A stretch of DNA of 64,000 nt from NCBI RefSeq assembly GCF_023822025.1, contig NZ_CP082909.1:2532001-2596000 (forward strand), written 5' to 3'. The stretch is from Endozoicomonas sp. 4G (GTDB lineage: Bacteria > Pseudomonadota > Gammaproteobacteria > Pseudomonadales > Endozoicomonadaceae). Below the pieces are notes generated by a model. The model was not told the DNA's origin. It searched no databases and was given only the letters and a program-made list of their open reading frames with translations. A program made the translations under genes and the position numbers. Shown here piece by piece: positions 26,805-35,255 of the stretch. Each line of letters opens with the position of its first letter. Positions within the stretch are counted from its first letter, which is position 1.

Positions 26805-26854
26805 GGTGTTAAACACCGGTAAATACTGGTTATTTACGTATGAGCCAGTATAAT
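26805..26854. promoter_or_regulatory. Overlapping palindromes and -10-like box in the etfB/ETF-QO intergenic region
   Basis: GGTGTT-A-AACACC (26805-26817) is directly followed by GTAAATA-CTGGT-TATTTAC (26819-26837), and a TATAAT hexamer lies at 26849-26854. The 530-base region between the divergent etf genes holds no gene that I can support, so these are candidate binding sites for a regulator of fatty-acid or amino-acid oxidation. The identity of the regulator is unknown. Confidence 0.45.
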
Positions 26855-27008
26855 GCAGAAAAAATTCAAACAATCGTTTGATTTTCATACCAGAGAATTC
26901 TTCTGACTATGACGGCCCGCTAAAATAGCAAGCTGGTTAACAAAAAGAACATTGTATGAAAAGTATGAAAATCACCATGTGATAACCCGGTACGGGAGGA
27001 TATTTATC

Positions 27009-28667
27009 TTGGAACGCGAGTCTATGCCATTTGACGTGGTCATTGTAGGCGCCGGGCCATCCGGCTTATCGGCCGCCTGTCGTCTTATGCAACTGTCACA
27101 GGAAGCAGGTCAGGAACTCTCTGTCTGCGTCGTTGAGAAAGGATCTGAGGTAGGCGCGCACATCCTGTCCGGCGCCGTCTTCGAACCCTCCGCCCTGAAC
27201 GAACTGTTCCCCGACTGGAAAGAAAAAGGTGCACCGCTGCATACCCCTGTCGTATCTGACGATATCTACTGGCTGAGTTCTCAGGAAAAGGCCATAAAAG
27301 TACCGGATGCCTTTGTCCCCAAAACCATGCACAACGAAGGTAATTACATCATCAGCCTGGGCAACCTCTGCCGCTGGCTGGCTGAACAGGCAGAAAGCCT
27401 GGGTGTCGAAGTGTTCCCGGGGTTTGCTGCCAACGAAATCCTGTTCAACGAAGACGACAGTGTTAAAGGAGTTGCCACAGGCGACATGGGCATTTCCGCC
27501 AGTGGCGAGAAAAAAGACAGTTACATGCCCGGTATGGAGCTGCACGCCAAATACACTCTTTTCTCAGAAGGTTGCCGCGGCCAACTGGGCAAAGAACTTA
27601 TCAACCGTTTTAACCTGGACGAAGGTAAAGACCCTCAGCATTATGGCATTGGCATCAAGGAACTCTGGGATGTTGCGCCAGAGAACCACTCTGAAGGCCT
27701 GGTCGTGCACACGGCGGGCTGGCCTCTCACTGAAAGTGGCTCAACCGGCGGCGGCTTCCTTTACCATATTGAAAACAACCAGGTGGTACTGGGCCTGATT
27801 ACCGACTTGAGCTACTCCAACCCTCACCTCAGTCCGTTTGAAGAGTTCCAGCGTTACAAACAGAGCCCAACCATCAGGAAATTCCTTGAAGGTGGCAAAC
27901 GGGTTTCTTACGGTGCCCGCGCTCTGACCAAAGGCGGCCCTCAGTCCCTGCCAAAAATGACGTTTGCCGGTGGCCTTCTGATTGGCTGTGACGCAGGCAC
28001 CATGAACGGAGCCAAAATCAAAGGCTCTCATACGGCCATGAAGTCCGGGACACTGGCTGCCGAAGCTGTTTTCAAAGCCATCAGCAGTGGTTCTGAAGGT
28101 GGTGAAGACCTTACCTCTTACGCTCAGGCCTTTGCCGATTCCTGGTTGGGCAAGGAGTTGCAGGCTCAAAGAAACTTTGGACCCGCCATGCATAAGTGGG
28201 GCAACTTTATCGGTGCCGGCTTTGCCTTTGTTGACCAGAATATTTTTGGTGGCAAGCTACCGTTTACCCTGCACGACAAAACACCAGACTATGCAACGCT
28301 TCAGCCAGCGGCTGATAGCAAGAAAATCGCTTATCCAAAACCGGATGGTGTCGTAAGCTTTGATCGTCTTAGCTCAGTGTTCCTGTCTAACACCAACCAT
28401 GAAGAAGATCAGCCCTGCCACCTGAAACTGGCGGATGTTTCGATTCCTCTGAAAGACAACCTGCCAAAATACGATGAGCCGGCTCAGCGTTACTGTCCGG
28501 CGGGTGTTTATGAAATTGTCAAAGATGAAGCTTCTGGCGAGCAACGCTTCCAGATCAACAGTCAGAACTGTGTTCACTGTAAAACCTGCGACATCAAGGA
28601 TCCCGCCCAGAACATTACCTGGGTTGCTCCAGAGGGTACGGGTGGTCCCAACTACCCGAATATGTGA
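27009..28667 (+). CDS. Electron transfer flavoprotein-ubiquinone oxidoreductase
   Basis: This membrane-associated flavo-iron-sulphur protein passes electrons from reduced ETF to ubiquinone. The 552-residue protein has an N-terminal FAD fold (FDVVIVGAGPSGLSAA), GGFLYHIENNQVVLGLI in the middle and the C-terminal 4Fe-4S segment NCVHCKTCDIKDPAQNI. I chose the TTG at 27009 as start: GGGAGGA lies eight bases upstream, and reading from it gives MERESMPFDVV, the usual family opening, whereas ATG 27024 would lack a ribosome site. It is divergent from etfBA. Confidence 0.95.
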   Translation: MERESMPFDVVIVGAGPSGLSAACRLMQLSQEAGQELSVCVVEKGSEVGAHILSGAVFEPSALNELFPDWKEKGAPLHTPVVSDDIYWLSSQEKAIKVPDAFVPKTMHNEGNYIISLGNLCRWLAEQAESLGVEVFPGFAANEILFNEDDSVKGVATGDMGISASGEKKDSYMPGMELHAKYTLFSEGCRGQLGKELINRFNLDEGKDPQHYGIGIKELWDVAPENHSEGLVVHTAGWPLTESGSTGGGFLYHIENNQVVLGLITDLSYSNPHLSPFEEFQRYKQSPTIRKFLEGGKRVSYGARALTKGGPQSLPKMTFAGGLLIGCDAGTMNGAKIKGSHTAMKSGTLAAEAVFKAISSGSEGGEDLTSYAQAFADSWLGKELQAQRNFGPAMHKWGNFIGAGFAFVDQNIFGGKLPFTLHDKTPDYATLQPAADSKKIAYPKPDGVVSFDRLSSVFLSNTNHEEDQPCHLKLADVSIPLKDNLPKYDEPAQRYCPAGVYEIVKDEASGEQRFQINSQNCVHCKTCDIKDPAQNITWVAPEGTGGPNYPNM

Positions 28668-28679
28668 GTGCTGCTGCCA

Positions 28680-28714
28680 GCGTGTAAGTGCCTGCTTTAA
28701 AAGCGCTTACACGC
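28680..28714. terminator. Hairpin terminator between convergent genes
   Basis: GCGTGTAAGTGC (28680-28691) pairs with GCGCTTACACGC (28703-28714), one wobble, loop of 11 bases. It lies between the ends of the ETF-QO gene and the convergent secreted-protein gene and could serve both; the T-run on the plus strand comes about 15 bases later. Confidence 0.65.
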
Positions 28715-28715
28715 C

Positions 28716-29420
28716 TCACTGAGTTAACATTTTTTCAATAATACAGGTTTTACTTTTTGTCAGTATGAATAAATATTTACCCGCATAAGGGATCACATCA
28801 TTTCCACAGGCTATATAGCCAGCAGTGCCAGGATCAAAAAATCCTATTTGTATGTTTGAACCACGTTTTATACACAAATCTATGACTACAATATTGTCTT
28901 CAGTAATCGGTCTGGAGTTTCCAGGATAGAGAAATCCATGTTGAGTATCAGCAGTAAAAGAGTTTTTAACTGCGGCAATAGCTGGATATACATTGACTCC
29001 TTGTTTAGTGGGATCTCCCGGATTATTAGAATCGTTTCGGACAATAAATAGAGGGGCATCACTTTTTAAATTATCCTGACCTTTTGTGCAAGGATAATTA
29101 CCGCCACCAAAAGCCCATCCATTTCTATTACTCAGTGAGAAGCTATAATTACAACCGCCGTGATAGTACTTTTCATTTAAGGAGCTATTTAATATTAGAT
29201 TTATAGGCGTCGGAAACTTATCGACTCGTACTATATAGTAAGAGGTTTTTGGATTTAAACCAAAATAAATATTTCTATCATGCCCACCGTATATCAATGA
29301 ATATTCATCAGATACTTTTATAGTGTATTCATCCGGATTATCGAACACAAAGGAGTCTGCGTACAAAGAAAACGAAGAAAGTAACAGCAGACAATTTAGA
29401 AAGTAGACAATTAATTTCAT
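28716..29420 (-). CDS. Predicted secreted protein of unknown function
   Basis: The 234-residue protein has a clear signal peptide (MKLIVYFLNCLLLLSSFSLYA). The mature part is rich in Tyr, Asn, Asp and Gly with five cysteines and no family I recognise; NGWAFGGGNYPC and QHGFLYPGNSRPITEDN are distinctive. The gene is clearly more AT-rich than its neighbours, suggesting acquisition. It ends against the ETF-QO terminator and has its own upstream space. Confidence 0.65.
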   Translation of the reverse strand: MKLIVYFLNCLLLLSSFSLYADSFVFDNPDEYTIKVSDEYSLIYGGHDRNIYFGLNPKTSYYIVRVDKFPTPINLILNSSLNEKYYHGGCNYSFSLSNRNGWAFGGGNYPCTKGQDNLKSDAPLFIVRNDSNNPGDPTKQGVNVYPAIAAVKNSFTADTQHGFLYPGNSRPITEDNIVVIDLCIKRGSNIQIGFFDPGTAGYIACGNDVIPYAGKYLFILTKSKTCIIEKMLTQ

Positions 29421-29780
29421 AAAACCACCCTGATTACTACTCACCGCATAAAAAACCATGCAAAACTGATAACAGCCAAACTGCCCTACAGCAATATGGC
29501 ATGGAACCGTTTAAATTAAACACTGATAAAAACTTGATCTAACCCCTCCCTTTTTCTGAGAATGAATGAGCCTTAAGGTATCGCCCACAAACCAAATACT
29601 CAGACAGGTGTTTCGTTGCTACTCCCGTAGCAAGCCATTGGTGACGAATACTGATCTGAACAGGAAACATAGCAAGTATTATCCGAATAATGTCATTGCA
29701 CTGAATGAGCTGCATAACAAACATTCAACGTCGTACGACAAGATTATAGTTTCACAATGCATCCTATGCGAACACTAAGG
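29421..29780. other. Intergenic region without a supported gene
   Basis: About 360 bases between the secreted-protein start and the end of the DUF1285 gene. A small hairpin (TTGCTAC ... GTAGCAA, 29613-29630) is visible. A 70-codon plus-strand frame here has no ribosome site and no protein-like pattern, so I left it out. Confidence 0.5.
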
Positions 29781-30347
29781 TCAGGTACTCACGCTACCAA
29801 TAGAGAAAGTTTGACCGTGACTCTTGATGAATAGCTCAATGCCCTGCTCCGTGGCCTTGTCTTCTGCCATCTCAATGAGTTGATAGAAAACATTCCGATG
29901 AATCAGGGCATCCAACTGTGCCCTGACTCTAATGTAGGGTGAGGGCTCTCCCGTCGAAGGATCAACGTTGACCCACAAAGGATGCTCCTGATCCAGAATC
30001 ACTTCATCGCCCATGTTGGTAGTAAACGTCAGACCTCCGCCTTTCCTTTCAACGGATACGGCTACAAAGGGAGCATCTTCCACCTGAATCCGGACTTTTT
30101 CTACCGGGGTCACCAGGTAAAAGCAACCATCATCGTCATGCCTGAGAATCGTAGAAAACAGTTTAACCATGGACTCTCGAGCGATGGGGGACCCCATGTA
30201 GAGCCAACCACCGTTCCGACAGATTTTCATGTCTATATCCCCGCAGAAACCGGGATTCCATAAATGCACAGGAGGCAAACCCCGCTGTTTTTGAAGAGGC
30301 TTCAGGCTCTCAGCCAGCTTACCGGGAGATATAGGTTGATCGCTCAT
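29781..30347 (-). CDS. DUF1285-family protein
   Basis: The 188-residue protein matches the DUF1285 pattern: PPVHLWNPGFCGDIDMKICRNGGWLYMGSPIAR near residues 25-58, VKLFSTILRHDDDGCFYLVTPVEKVRIQVEDAPFVAV, and later HPLWVNVDPSTGEPSPYIRVR, described here by position. The family is common in proteobacteria, has a compact two-domain fold and no established function. No operon partner is visible. Confidence 0.85.
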   Translation of the reverse strand: MSDQPISPGKLAESLKPLQKQRGLPPVHLWNPGFCGDIDMKICRNGGWLYMGSPIARESMVKLFSTILRHDDDGCFYLVTPVEKVRIQVEDAPFVAVSVERKGGGLTFTTNMGDEVILDQEHPLWVNVDPSTGEPSPYIRVRAQLDALIHRNVFYQLIEMAEDKATEQGIELFIKSHGQTFSIGSVST

Positions 30348-30600
30348 AACTCGGCCCCTCTACCTGTTGTCATTGTTTTGGCGACACACCAGCACTTAGA
30401 TGAAATATAAACGCAACAAAGTCATTATATCGTCTGAATAAGGAGGCCGTCTGATTTATCTTTAGCGGACAGTGGATGAATAGCAGAAACGACCCATCAT
30501 CCAATCAAAGATATGGCCGATGCTACTCTTTATTGTGAAGCACTCAAGCTATGGAAAAGCGCTCAAGACTGTTTGAGATCAGGACCAACAGGGAAAAATC

Positions 30601-31500
30601 ATGCAGCTCTTCAAATCACTCGCTGGCTTACTCACTCAATGGCTCATGCAACAGCCTGAAGACGACAAGCGTCCTCTTTGTGATTTCGAAAGAATCAGGC
30701 ACGAGCTCAAACCCTGCGATGTAGTGCTCGTTGAAGGTAAGTCCCGAGTCAGCAATGTCATCAAACAGATTACTCAGAGCCCATGGTCCCATGCCATGCT
30801 GTATGTTGGCCGCCTGCATGATATAGAAGATAATCGTATTCGACAGACCATTAAAGAATCTTACAATGGCTCTCCGGATGATCAACTCATCATTGAGAGT
30901 GAACTTGGTTTTGGTACAGTTGTACATCCTCTAAGCCGGTATGAAAATGATCACCTGAGAATTTGTCGACCCAATGGATTAAACTACTCCGATAGCCAGC
31001 AGGTCATTCACTACGCTGCGAGCCGTCTGGGCCTCGACTACAACGTGCGCCATGTACTGGACCTGGCTCGCTTTTTCTTTCCCTATTCCATTATGCCCAG
31101 GCGCTGGCGTTCCAGTTTATTTCAACATTCGCCCGGAGATGAAACCAAAACCGTTTGCTCCAGTATGATTGCCGAGGCATTCGGTTTTATTCACTTCCCC
31201 ATTCTGCCTCTGGTGAAGATGAACGGAGAAAAAGGCGTCCAACTGTTCCAGCGTAACCCCAAACTGTGCACACCGAGTGATTTTGACTATTCCCCCTACT
31301 TCCAGATTATTAAGTACCCCTTCCTGGATTACACCCATCACTCAGATTATAAATTGCTGCCCTGGCATGGCCACGGTGCCCTCGAAGGTAAAGAAGGCGA
31401 CCTTTACGTCACCCCTGACAAGATGAAAGAGCTACAACAGATGGGGCTCAGTAGTGGTTCAGGCTCAGAAAATCTCGATAACAGAAACACCTTAAACTGA
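30601..31500 (+). CDS. YiiX/NlpC-P60-type papain-like hydrolase
   Basis: The 299-residue protein has the permuted papain-fold plan of YiiX-like proteins: LKPCDVVLVEGKSRVSNVIKQ, then PWSHAMLYVG with the catalytic His near residue 62, IIESELGFGTVVHPLSRY, and the catalytic Cys in TVCSSMIAEAFG near residue 182. Members act as amidases or thioesterases on peptide or lipid substrates. No signal peptide is obvious. It is the last host gene before the prophage. Confidence 0.8.
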   Translation: MQLFKSLAGLLTQWLMQQPEDDKRPLCDFERIRHELKPCDVVLVEGKSRVSNVIKQITQSPWSHAMLYVGRLHDIEDNRIRQTIKESYNGSPDDQLIIESELGFGTVVHPLSRYENDHLRICRPNGLNYSDSQQVIHYAASRLGLDYNVRHVLDLARFFFPYSIMPRRWRSSLFQHSPGDETKTVCSSMIAEAFGFIHFPILPLVKMNGEKGVQLFQRNPKLCTPSDFDYSPYFQIIKYPFLDYTHHSDYKLLPWHGHGALEGKEGDLYVTPDKMKELQQMGLSSGSGSENLDNRNTLN

Positions 31501-31861
31501 CACGTGACGACTGCAGTCACAGACAGAAAATCCATCGAACTTAATAAATTAGCTAGTTATTTCGAATTGATCTTATGACTCAGTGGACGCATTTAGATTC
31601 TGCACCATAATTACACGTACTGATTCGGTCGACTTCCCCCTACGTCCAATCAGTCTCGGTCAGTAAAATGACCTTGGTACTTGCATTGTGTACCTATGTT
31701 TCACTCCTAATGGTCTTAGCCCGTGTACTCTTCCCCCAGAGGCACGGGTTTCTTTTTGCCTGAAATTCGAGGGAAACCCCAGTAATAGCAAGGGTTTGCG
31801 GCATACTGGGGATTTTCGTGGTATTTTCCAGTTAGTGTATAACGGTGTTTATCATTGCCTC
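31501..31861. other. Host-prophage boundary region without a supported gene
   Basis: I see no gene between the YiiX-type hydrolase and the prophage integrase. The left attachment site of the prophage should lie in this region or in the repeats that follow, but its core cannot be identified without the right end. Confidence 0.45.
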
Positions 31862-31905
31862 AAAGTAAGAACAAAGTAAGAACAAAGTAAGAACAAACTA
31901 AGACC
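31862..31905. repeat. Tandem 11-base repeats next to the prophage end
   Basis: AAAGTAAGAAC occurs three times in tandem (31862-31894), followed by a degenerate fourth unit (AAACTAAGACC). It lies about 80 bases from the integrase stop. It may be part of the attachment region or an integrase/excisionase arm site. Confidence 0.85.
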
Positions 31906-31964
31906 CTAAATAATCAGTCAGCCCAAGGCTTACAGGGCTGTTGCGCAAAGAGGTGATTCAACAA

Positions 31965-31990
31965 TGATTCACCTTGAATCAGGTGAATCA
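31965..31990. repeat. Perfect inverted repeat at the integrase stop
   Basis: TGATTCACCT and AGGTGAATCA are perfect ten-base arms around TGAATC, and a further GAGGTGATTC / GAATCACCTC pair surrounds them. The right arm includes the integrase stop codon. It may be a terminator without a T-run or a recombination site. Confidence 0.7.
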
Positions 31991-32886
31991 CCTCATTGCA
32001 GACTCAACGTTGTCAGGATCTGAATAGCTTTCCCAGTCGTTTCTGAACTGATAGCCGTTGTTGGTTCCAGTGTCAGGGATAAACTCCCGATACGTCTTGC
32101 GAACCATTGTTGTGTCGACGTGGCCAAGCTGCCTGGCGACAAAAGATTCGTCTTCACCGTGTTTTAGCATCATGCTGGCATACGTGTGTCGCATCATGTA
32201 CGGTCGTCTATACCTCACACCGGCCTGAAGACAACATTCCTTAAAGCGGTTAGCCAGCTGATTAGTGTTAGTCCATGGCTTATCCCAGTAAGGGTTATGG
32301 AAAACAAATGATCTCCTGGTCATTGTCCACTGTTTCTGAGCCTTTAGAGCCTCAATAGCTTTGGGTAACAGGATCAGATCCCGTTCTCCCAGCTCACCTG
32401 TCTTTACCTCTTTCAATTCTTCTGTCGTATCTACCTCGTAATCTATGATCTTGTATCCTCGCCTGTATATTTTTGCACGACTGATAAATGCGGTTCCTTT
32501 TACAAAATCTATATCTTCCCAATGCAACGCAAACAGTTCCTCAGGGCGGAGTCCTGACCAGAACCCAAACTGAATGAAATTGGCCTCTTGTTCACGTTTG
32601 CATTGCGATACCAGGGTCTCGATCTCTTCCTTGCTAAATACATCCAATCTCTTTTGTTTACGCTTTTTTGCTTTTTTCCGTTTTACTGCCTTGGTTTCTT
32701 CTGGCCATTCAAATTCAGTAAACGGGTTATTATTAAAAAGCCCTTTAGATCTTGCAGCAATTCCCGCTGTTTTTTTAAGCCTTTGAGCCGCATAGCCTCC
32801 AGCGCACTCAAAAAAAAACACTTCGCAGACTTTTTAGCTCTATATTGAAGGCATGAAAACACTGTCGTACTTTTGTGATCACAGCC

Positions 32887-34235
32887 ATGCCCAAAGTCAG
32901 CAAACACCTTAACGCAGCAAACCTAATCGATCAGGTTTGCAAGTGCCTTGATGAGATTCCAGATCACCGGCCTAACCATTGCCCTAATGGGATTCCCTTT
33001 CCCAACTTTGCAAAATCCGCTTTTGCCATGATGCATCAGAAGTACGATTCCCTTCTGACCTTTGACTCTGACCGTGCCGACCCGGTTATTCTTCATAACC
33101 TGGCGACTATGTATCACGTCCAAGATCAGAAAGTACCCTGTGATACACGCATGAGAGAAGTGCTTGATCCCATTGAGCCTGCACAGTTTCGCAAGCCCTT
33201 CAAGAAGTTATTCTCCCTGATTCAGCGTAACAAGCTTCTTAAAGCCTTCGAGTACCAGTGTGGTGACTTGAAAGACTGGTACCTGATGCCGGTTGATGGC
33301 ACCGGCCTCTTCTACTCAGGTAAATGCCGATGCCAAGAGTGTTGTGTAAAAAACAAGGGAAACCCAATGAAGCTTACTACCACAACTTATTGGGCGGCTG
33401 TATTGTTCACCCGGATCAAAAAGTCGTCATGCCCTTTGCCCCAGAGGCGATTGTTCAACAGGACGGCGACAACAAGAATGACTGCGAACAGAATGCCATC
33501 AAGCGCTACCTGGCGCACGTCAAGAGAGAGCACCCTCATTTAAAACTGGTCATACTCCTGGATGGGCTTTTTGCTGACAATCCTACTATTGAGTTGATCA
33601 AGAGCTATGGCTGGCACTTCATCATTGTGGCTAAAGATGGCAACCACAAATCCCTTATCGAGGCGATGGATGCGCTGTGTGACCAGGAACAGCTCAGTTA
33701 TCATAAAATCATTGATGAAGAGCAAGGAACCAGGCACTGGTTTCGTTTCGCTAATGATGTACCGCTGAATGCCTCCAAGTTGACCCAAAATGTCAATGTC
33801 CTTGATTACGTGGAGACAGACAGTGAAGGCAAACGCCACACCTGGTGCTGGGTCACAGATATTGAGTTAACCAAAGATACCGTTGAAGCTGTCATGAGAG
33901 GAGGTCGTTGCCGCTGGCACATCGAGAACCAAACGTTTAACACCCTGAAAAACCAAGGCTACAGCCTTGAACACAACTATGGTCACGGGAAGCAGCACCT
34001 GGCAACCAACCTGGCTTACCTGACGTTCCTGGCCTTCATGGTTGATCAAATCCAGGAAATGGCCAGCCCGGAATTCAAAAAGGCGCTGAAGGAGCGAGCG
34101 AGGGGCGTCCGAACGTACCTATGGAAGGTGATTACACGGGTATTCCTGTCCTGGATGCTCGAAGGTTGGGATGAATTGTTCGATGCGCTCATATATGGCA
34201 TAAAGCCTGGTAGGGTTCAAATTAACACTTCATAG
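32887..34235 (+). CDS. DDE transposase made by programmed -1 frameshift
   Basis: Read in one frame from ATG 32887, the protein would stop at 33543. A slip of -1 at A AAA AAC (33348-33354) joins it to the second frame and gives a 449-residue transposase. Across the junction the protein stays continuous (ECCVKNQGKPNEAYYHNLL). Acidic residues that fit a DDE site are in LMPVDGTGLFYS, VILLDGLFADNP and CRWHIENQTFNTLKNQG. The N-terminal half has MPKVSKHLNAANLIDQV and DHRPNHCPNGIPFPNFAKSA. A simple inactivating mutation is less likely, given the stem-loop downstream. Confidence 0.82.
33348..33394 (+). promoter_or_regulatory. -1 ribosomal frameshift signal
   Basis: The heptamer A AAA AAC stands in the right phase (codons GTA AAA AAC). 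An eight-base spacer follows, then a hairpin with CCCAAT-(G)-AAG (33363-33372) pairing CTT-ATTGGG (33386-33394), loop of 13 bases. Heptamer, spacer and stem match known -1 signals of insertion sequences. Confidence 0.82.
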
Positions 34236-34871
34236 AAAAGTAATGTAGCCAAGGTTTTCAGGGGACAATAGTACTTGTTAATGTACCTGGGGTGCAGGGT
34301 TTTTGCTGGCCGCTAACTCCTGAGCACGAATTTGAATAAAATACTTACATTGTCGTATTAAGTGCGGGAATCGCTGTAGATCTTGCCCATTTATAGGCTG
34401 ACCTTAAGGGTGCAATGTAACTTTTAAGTGTTACTGTCGTTCGATTCTTCTTTCCGGATTCGATAGCCCAGTCAACAATGTGAGCTGCGGTAAGATGGTC
34501 TGCGGGGATGTGTCCAAATTTTGGTTGCAGAAACGTCCGCGTTCGGTATGTGTAGTTGTCCAGAGTGATAGACTCTCTGTAATCTTTCGCATAGTCCTTC
34601 AGGTAATCCTCAAGCAACTGGTGAACTGTGTAGCCTGCCTGAGCCTTCAGTTCTGTTTTTGCAAGTTTATGATCTGGAAAATGTTTTCTCCATTCAAACA
34701 CTCCCAGATCAATTTCTTTTTTTACTGTGGTGAGCAGACCATATGCATATTTTAAGTTTTTATCATTAATTTCAATTCCTTTTAATGTAACCTTTTTCTG
34801 ATTTTGTGAACCCTTTGGCCATACGAACTGAATCATAATGCAGTTCCCTCTAGCTATGACACCAGGATAAC

Positions 34872-35066
34872 TCACCTTTTGTAACTGCTCTTTTCTACCC
34901 ATTCAGACATCCTTTCAACGTTTACCCATAGGGCACCATCTTCAGCAAGTTTTGCATGATAGCCATCGATGATTTGACCCTTTGATCGTTTTTTCTTCAA
35001 AGTATTTTCAGTCTCACCCGTTAACTCGCAATACTTTTTCAGTCGAACCCAGTGGTTGCAAGCCAT
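34872..35066 (-). CDS. xis: Excisionase-like protein
   Basis: A small protein of 64 residues from MACNHWVRLKKYCELTGET, with the pattern of excisionases: WVRLKKYCELTGETENTLKKKRSKGQI (helix-turn-helix and basic turn), then LWVNVERMSEWVEK. It overlaps the integrase gene by 31 bases, the usual xis-int arrangement. Its 5' end and leader are duplicated upstream, so a second ribosome site and truncated reading frame precede it. Confidence 0.78.
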   Translation of the reverse strand: MACNHWVRLKKYCELTGETENTLKKKRSKGQIIDGYHAKLAEDGALWVNVERMSEWVEKSSYKR

Positions 35067-35204
35067 ATTCATGATACCCACCCATGCTGATTATGTGATC
35101 GTTTTTTCTTCAAAGTATTTTCAGTCTCACCCGTTAACTCGCAATACTTTTTCAGTCGAACCCAGTGGTTGCAAGCCATATTCATGATACCCACCCATGC
35201 TGAT
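34984..35204. repeat. Perfect 108-base tandem duplication over the excisionase start
   Basis: 34984-35091 and 35097-35204 look identical over 108 bases, separated by TATGT (period 113). The unit covers the first 28 or so codons of the excisionase gene and about 25 bases of its leader. The upstream copy (35097-35204) encodes only an N-terminal fragment. Confidence 0.95.
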
Positions 35205-35255
35205 CATTCAATCAGAAAATAAACGTACACATCCAAGCCAAGACACCATTAATCA

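Larger units (their letters stand above)
32755..34376 (+). mobile_element. Insertion sequence in the integrase gene (1622 bp, 9-bp target duplication)
   Basis: The ends are CAGCAATTCCCGC and GCGGGAATCGCTG, inverted with one mismatch. TAGATCTTG flanks both sides (32746-32754 and 34377-34385). One transposase gene fills the element in two overlapping frames. Both ends and the target duplication look intact, so insertion is probably recent. The DDE transposase resembles IS4-like types but I cannot name the family. Confidence 0.92.
31988..34902 (-). pseudogene. int: Prophage tyrosine integrase interrupted by an insertion sequence
   Basis: The gene is split by a 1622-bp element. Joining 34902-34377 to 32745-31988 gives one 427-residue frame across ...YKWARSKGLFNNNPF.... 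The N-terminal part has an arm-binding domain (IMIQFVWPKGSQNQ) and core-binding helices (YTVHQLLEDYLKDY). The C-terminal part has the catalytic residues: SGLRPEELFALHW (Arg), YMMRHTYASMML (Arg box with Tyr in place of the first His, common in phage integrases), LGHVDTTMVRKTYREF (His and Tyr). The flanking 9-base duplication shows a simple insertion, so the prophage probably cannot now excise by itself. Confidence 0.93.

Noticed and set aside
29566-29778. 70-codon plus-strand frame in the gap before the DUF1285 gene
   Set aside because: No ribosome site, no recognisable protein pattern and basic low-complexity composition.
31862-31905. Tandem 11-mers as a CRISPR array
   Set aside because: Units are adjoining with no spacers and are too short; no cas genes nearby.
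33348-33354. Run of six A in the transposase read as an inactivating mutation
   Set aside because: The heptamer is in exact phase for -1 slippage and is followed by a stem at standard distance, so programmed frameshifting explains the two frames better.
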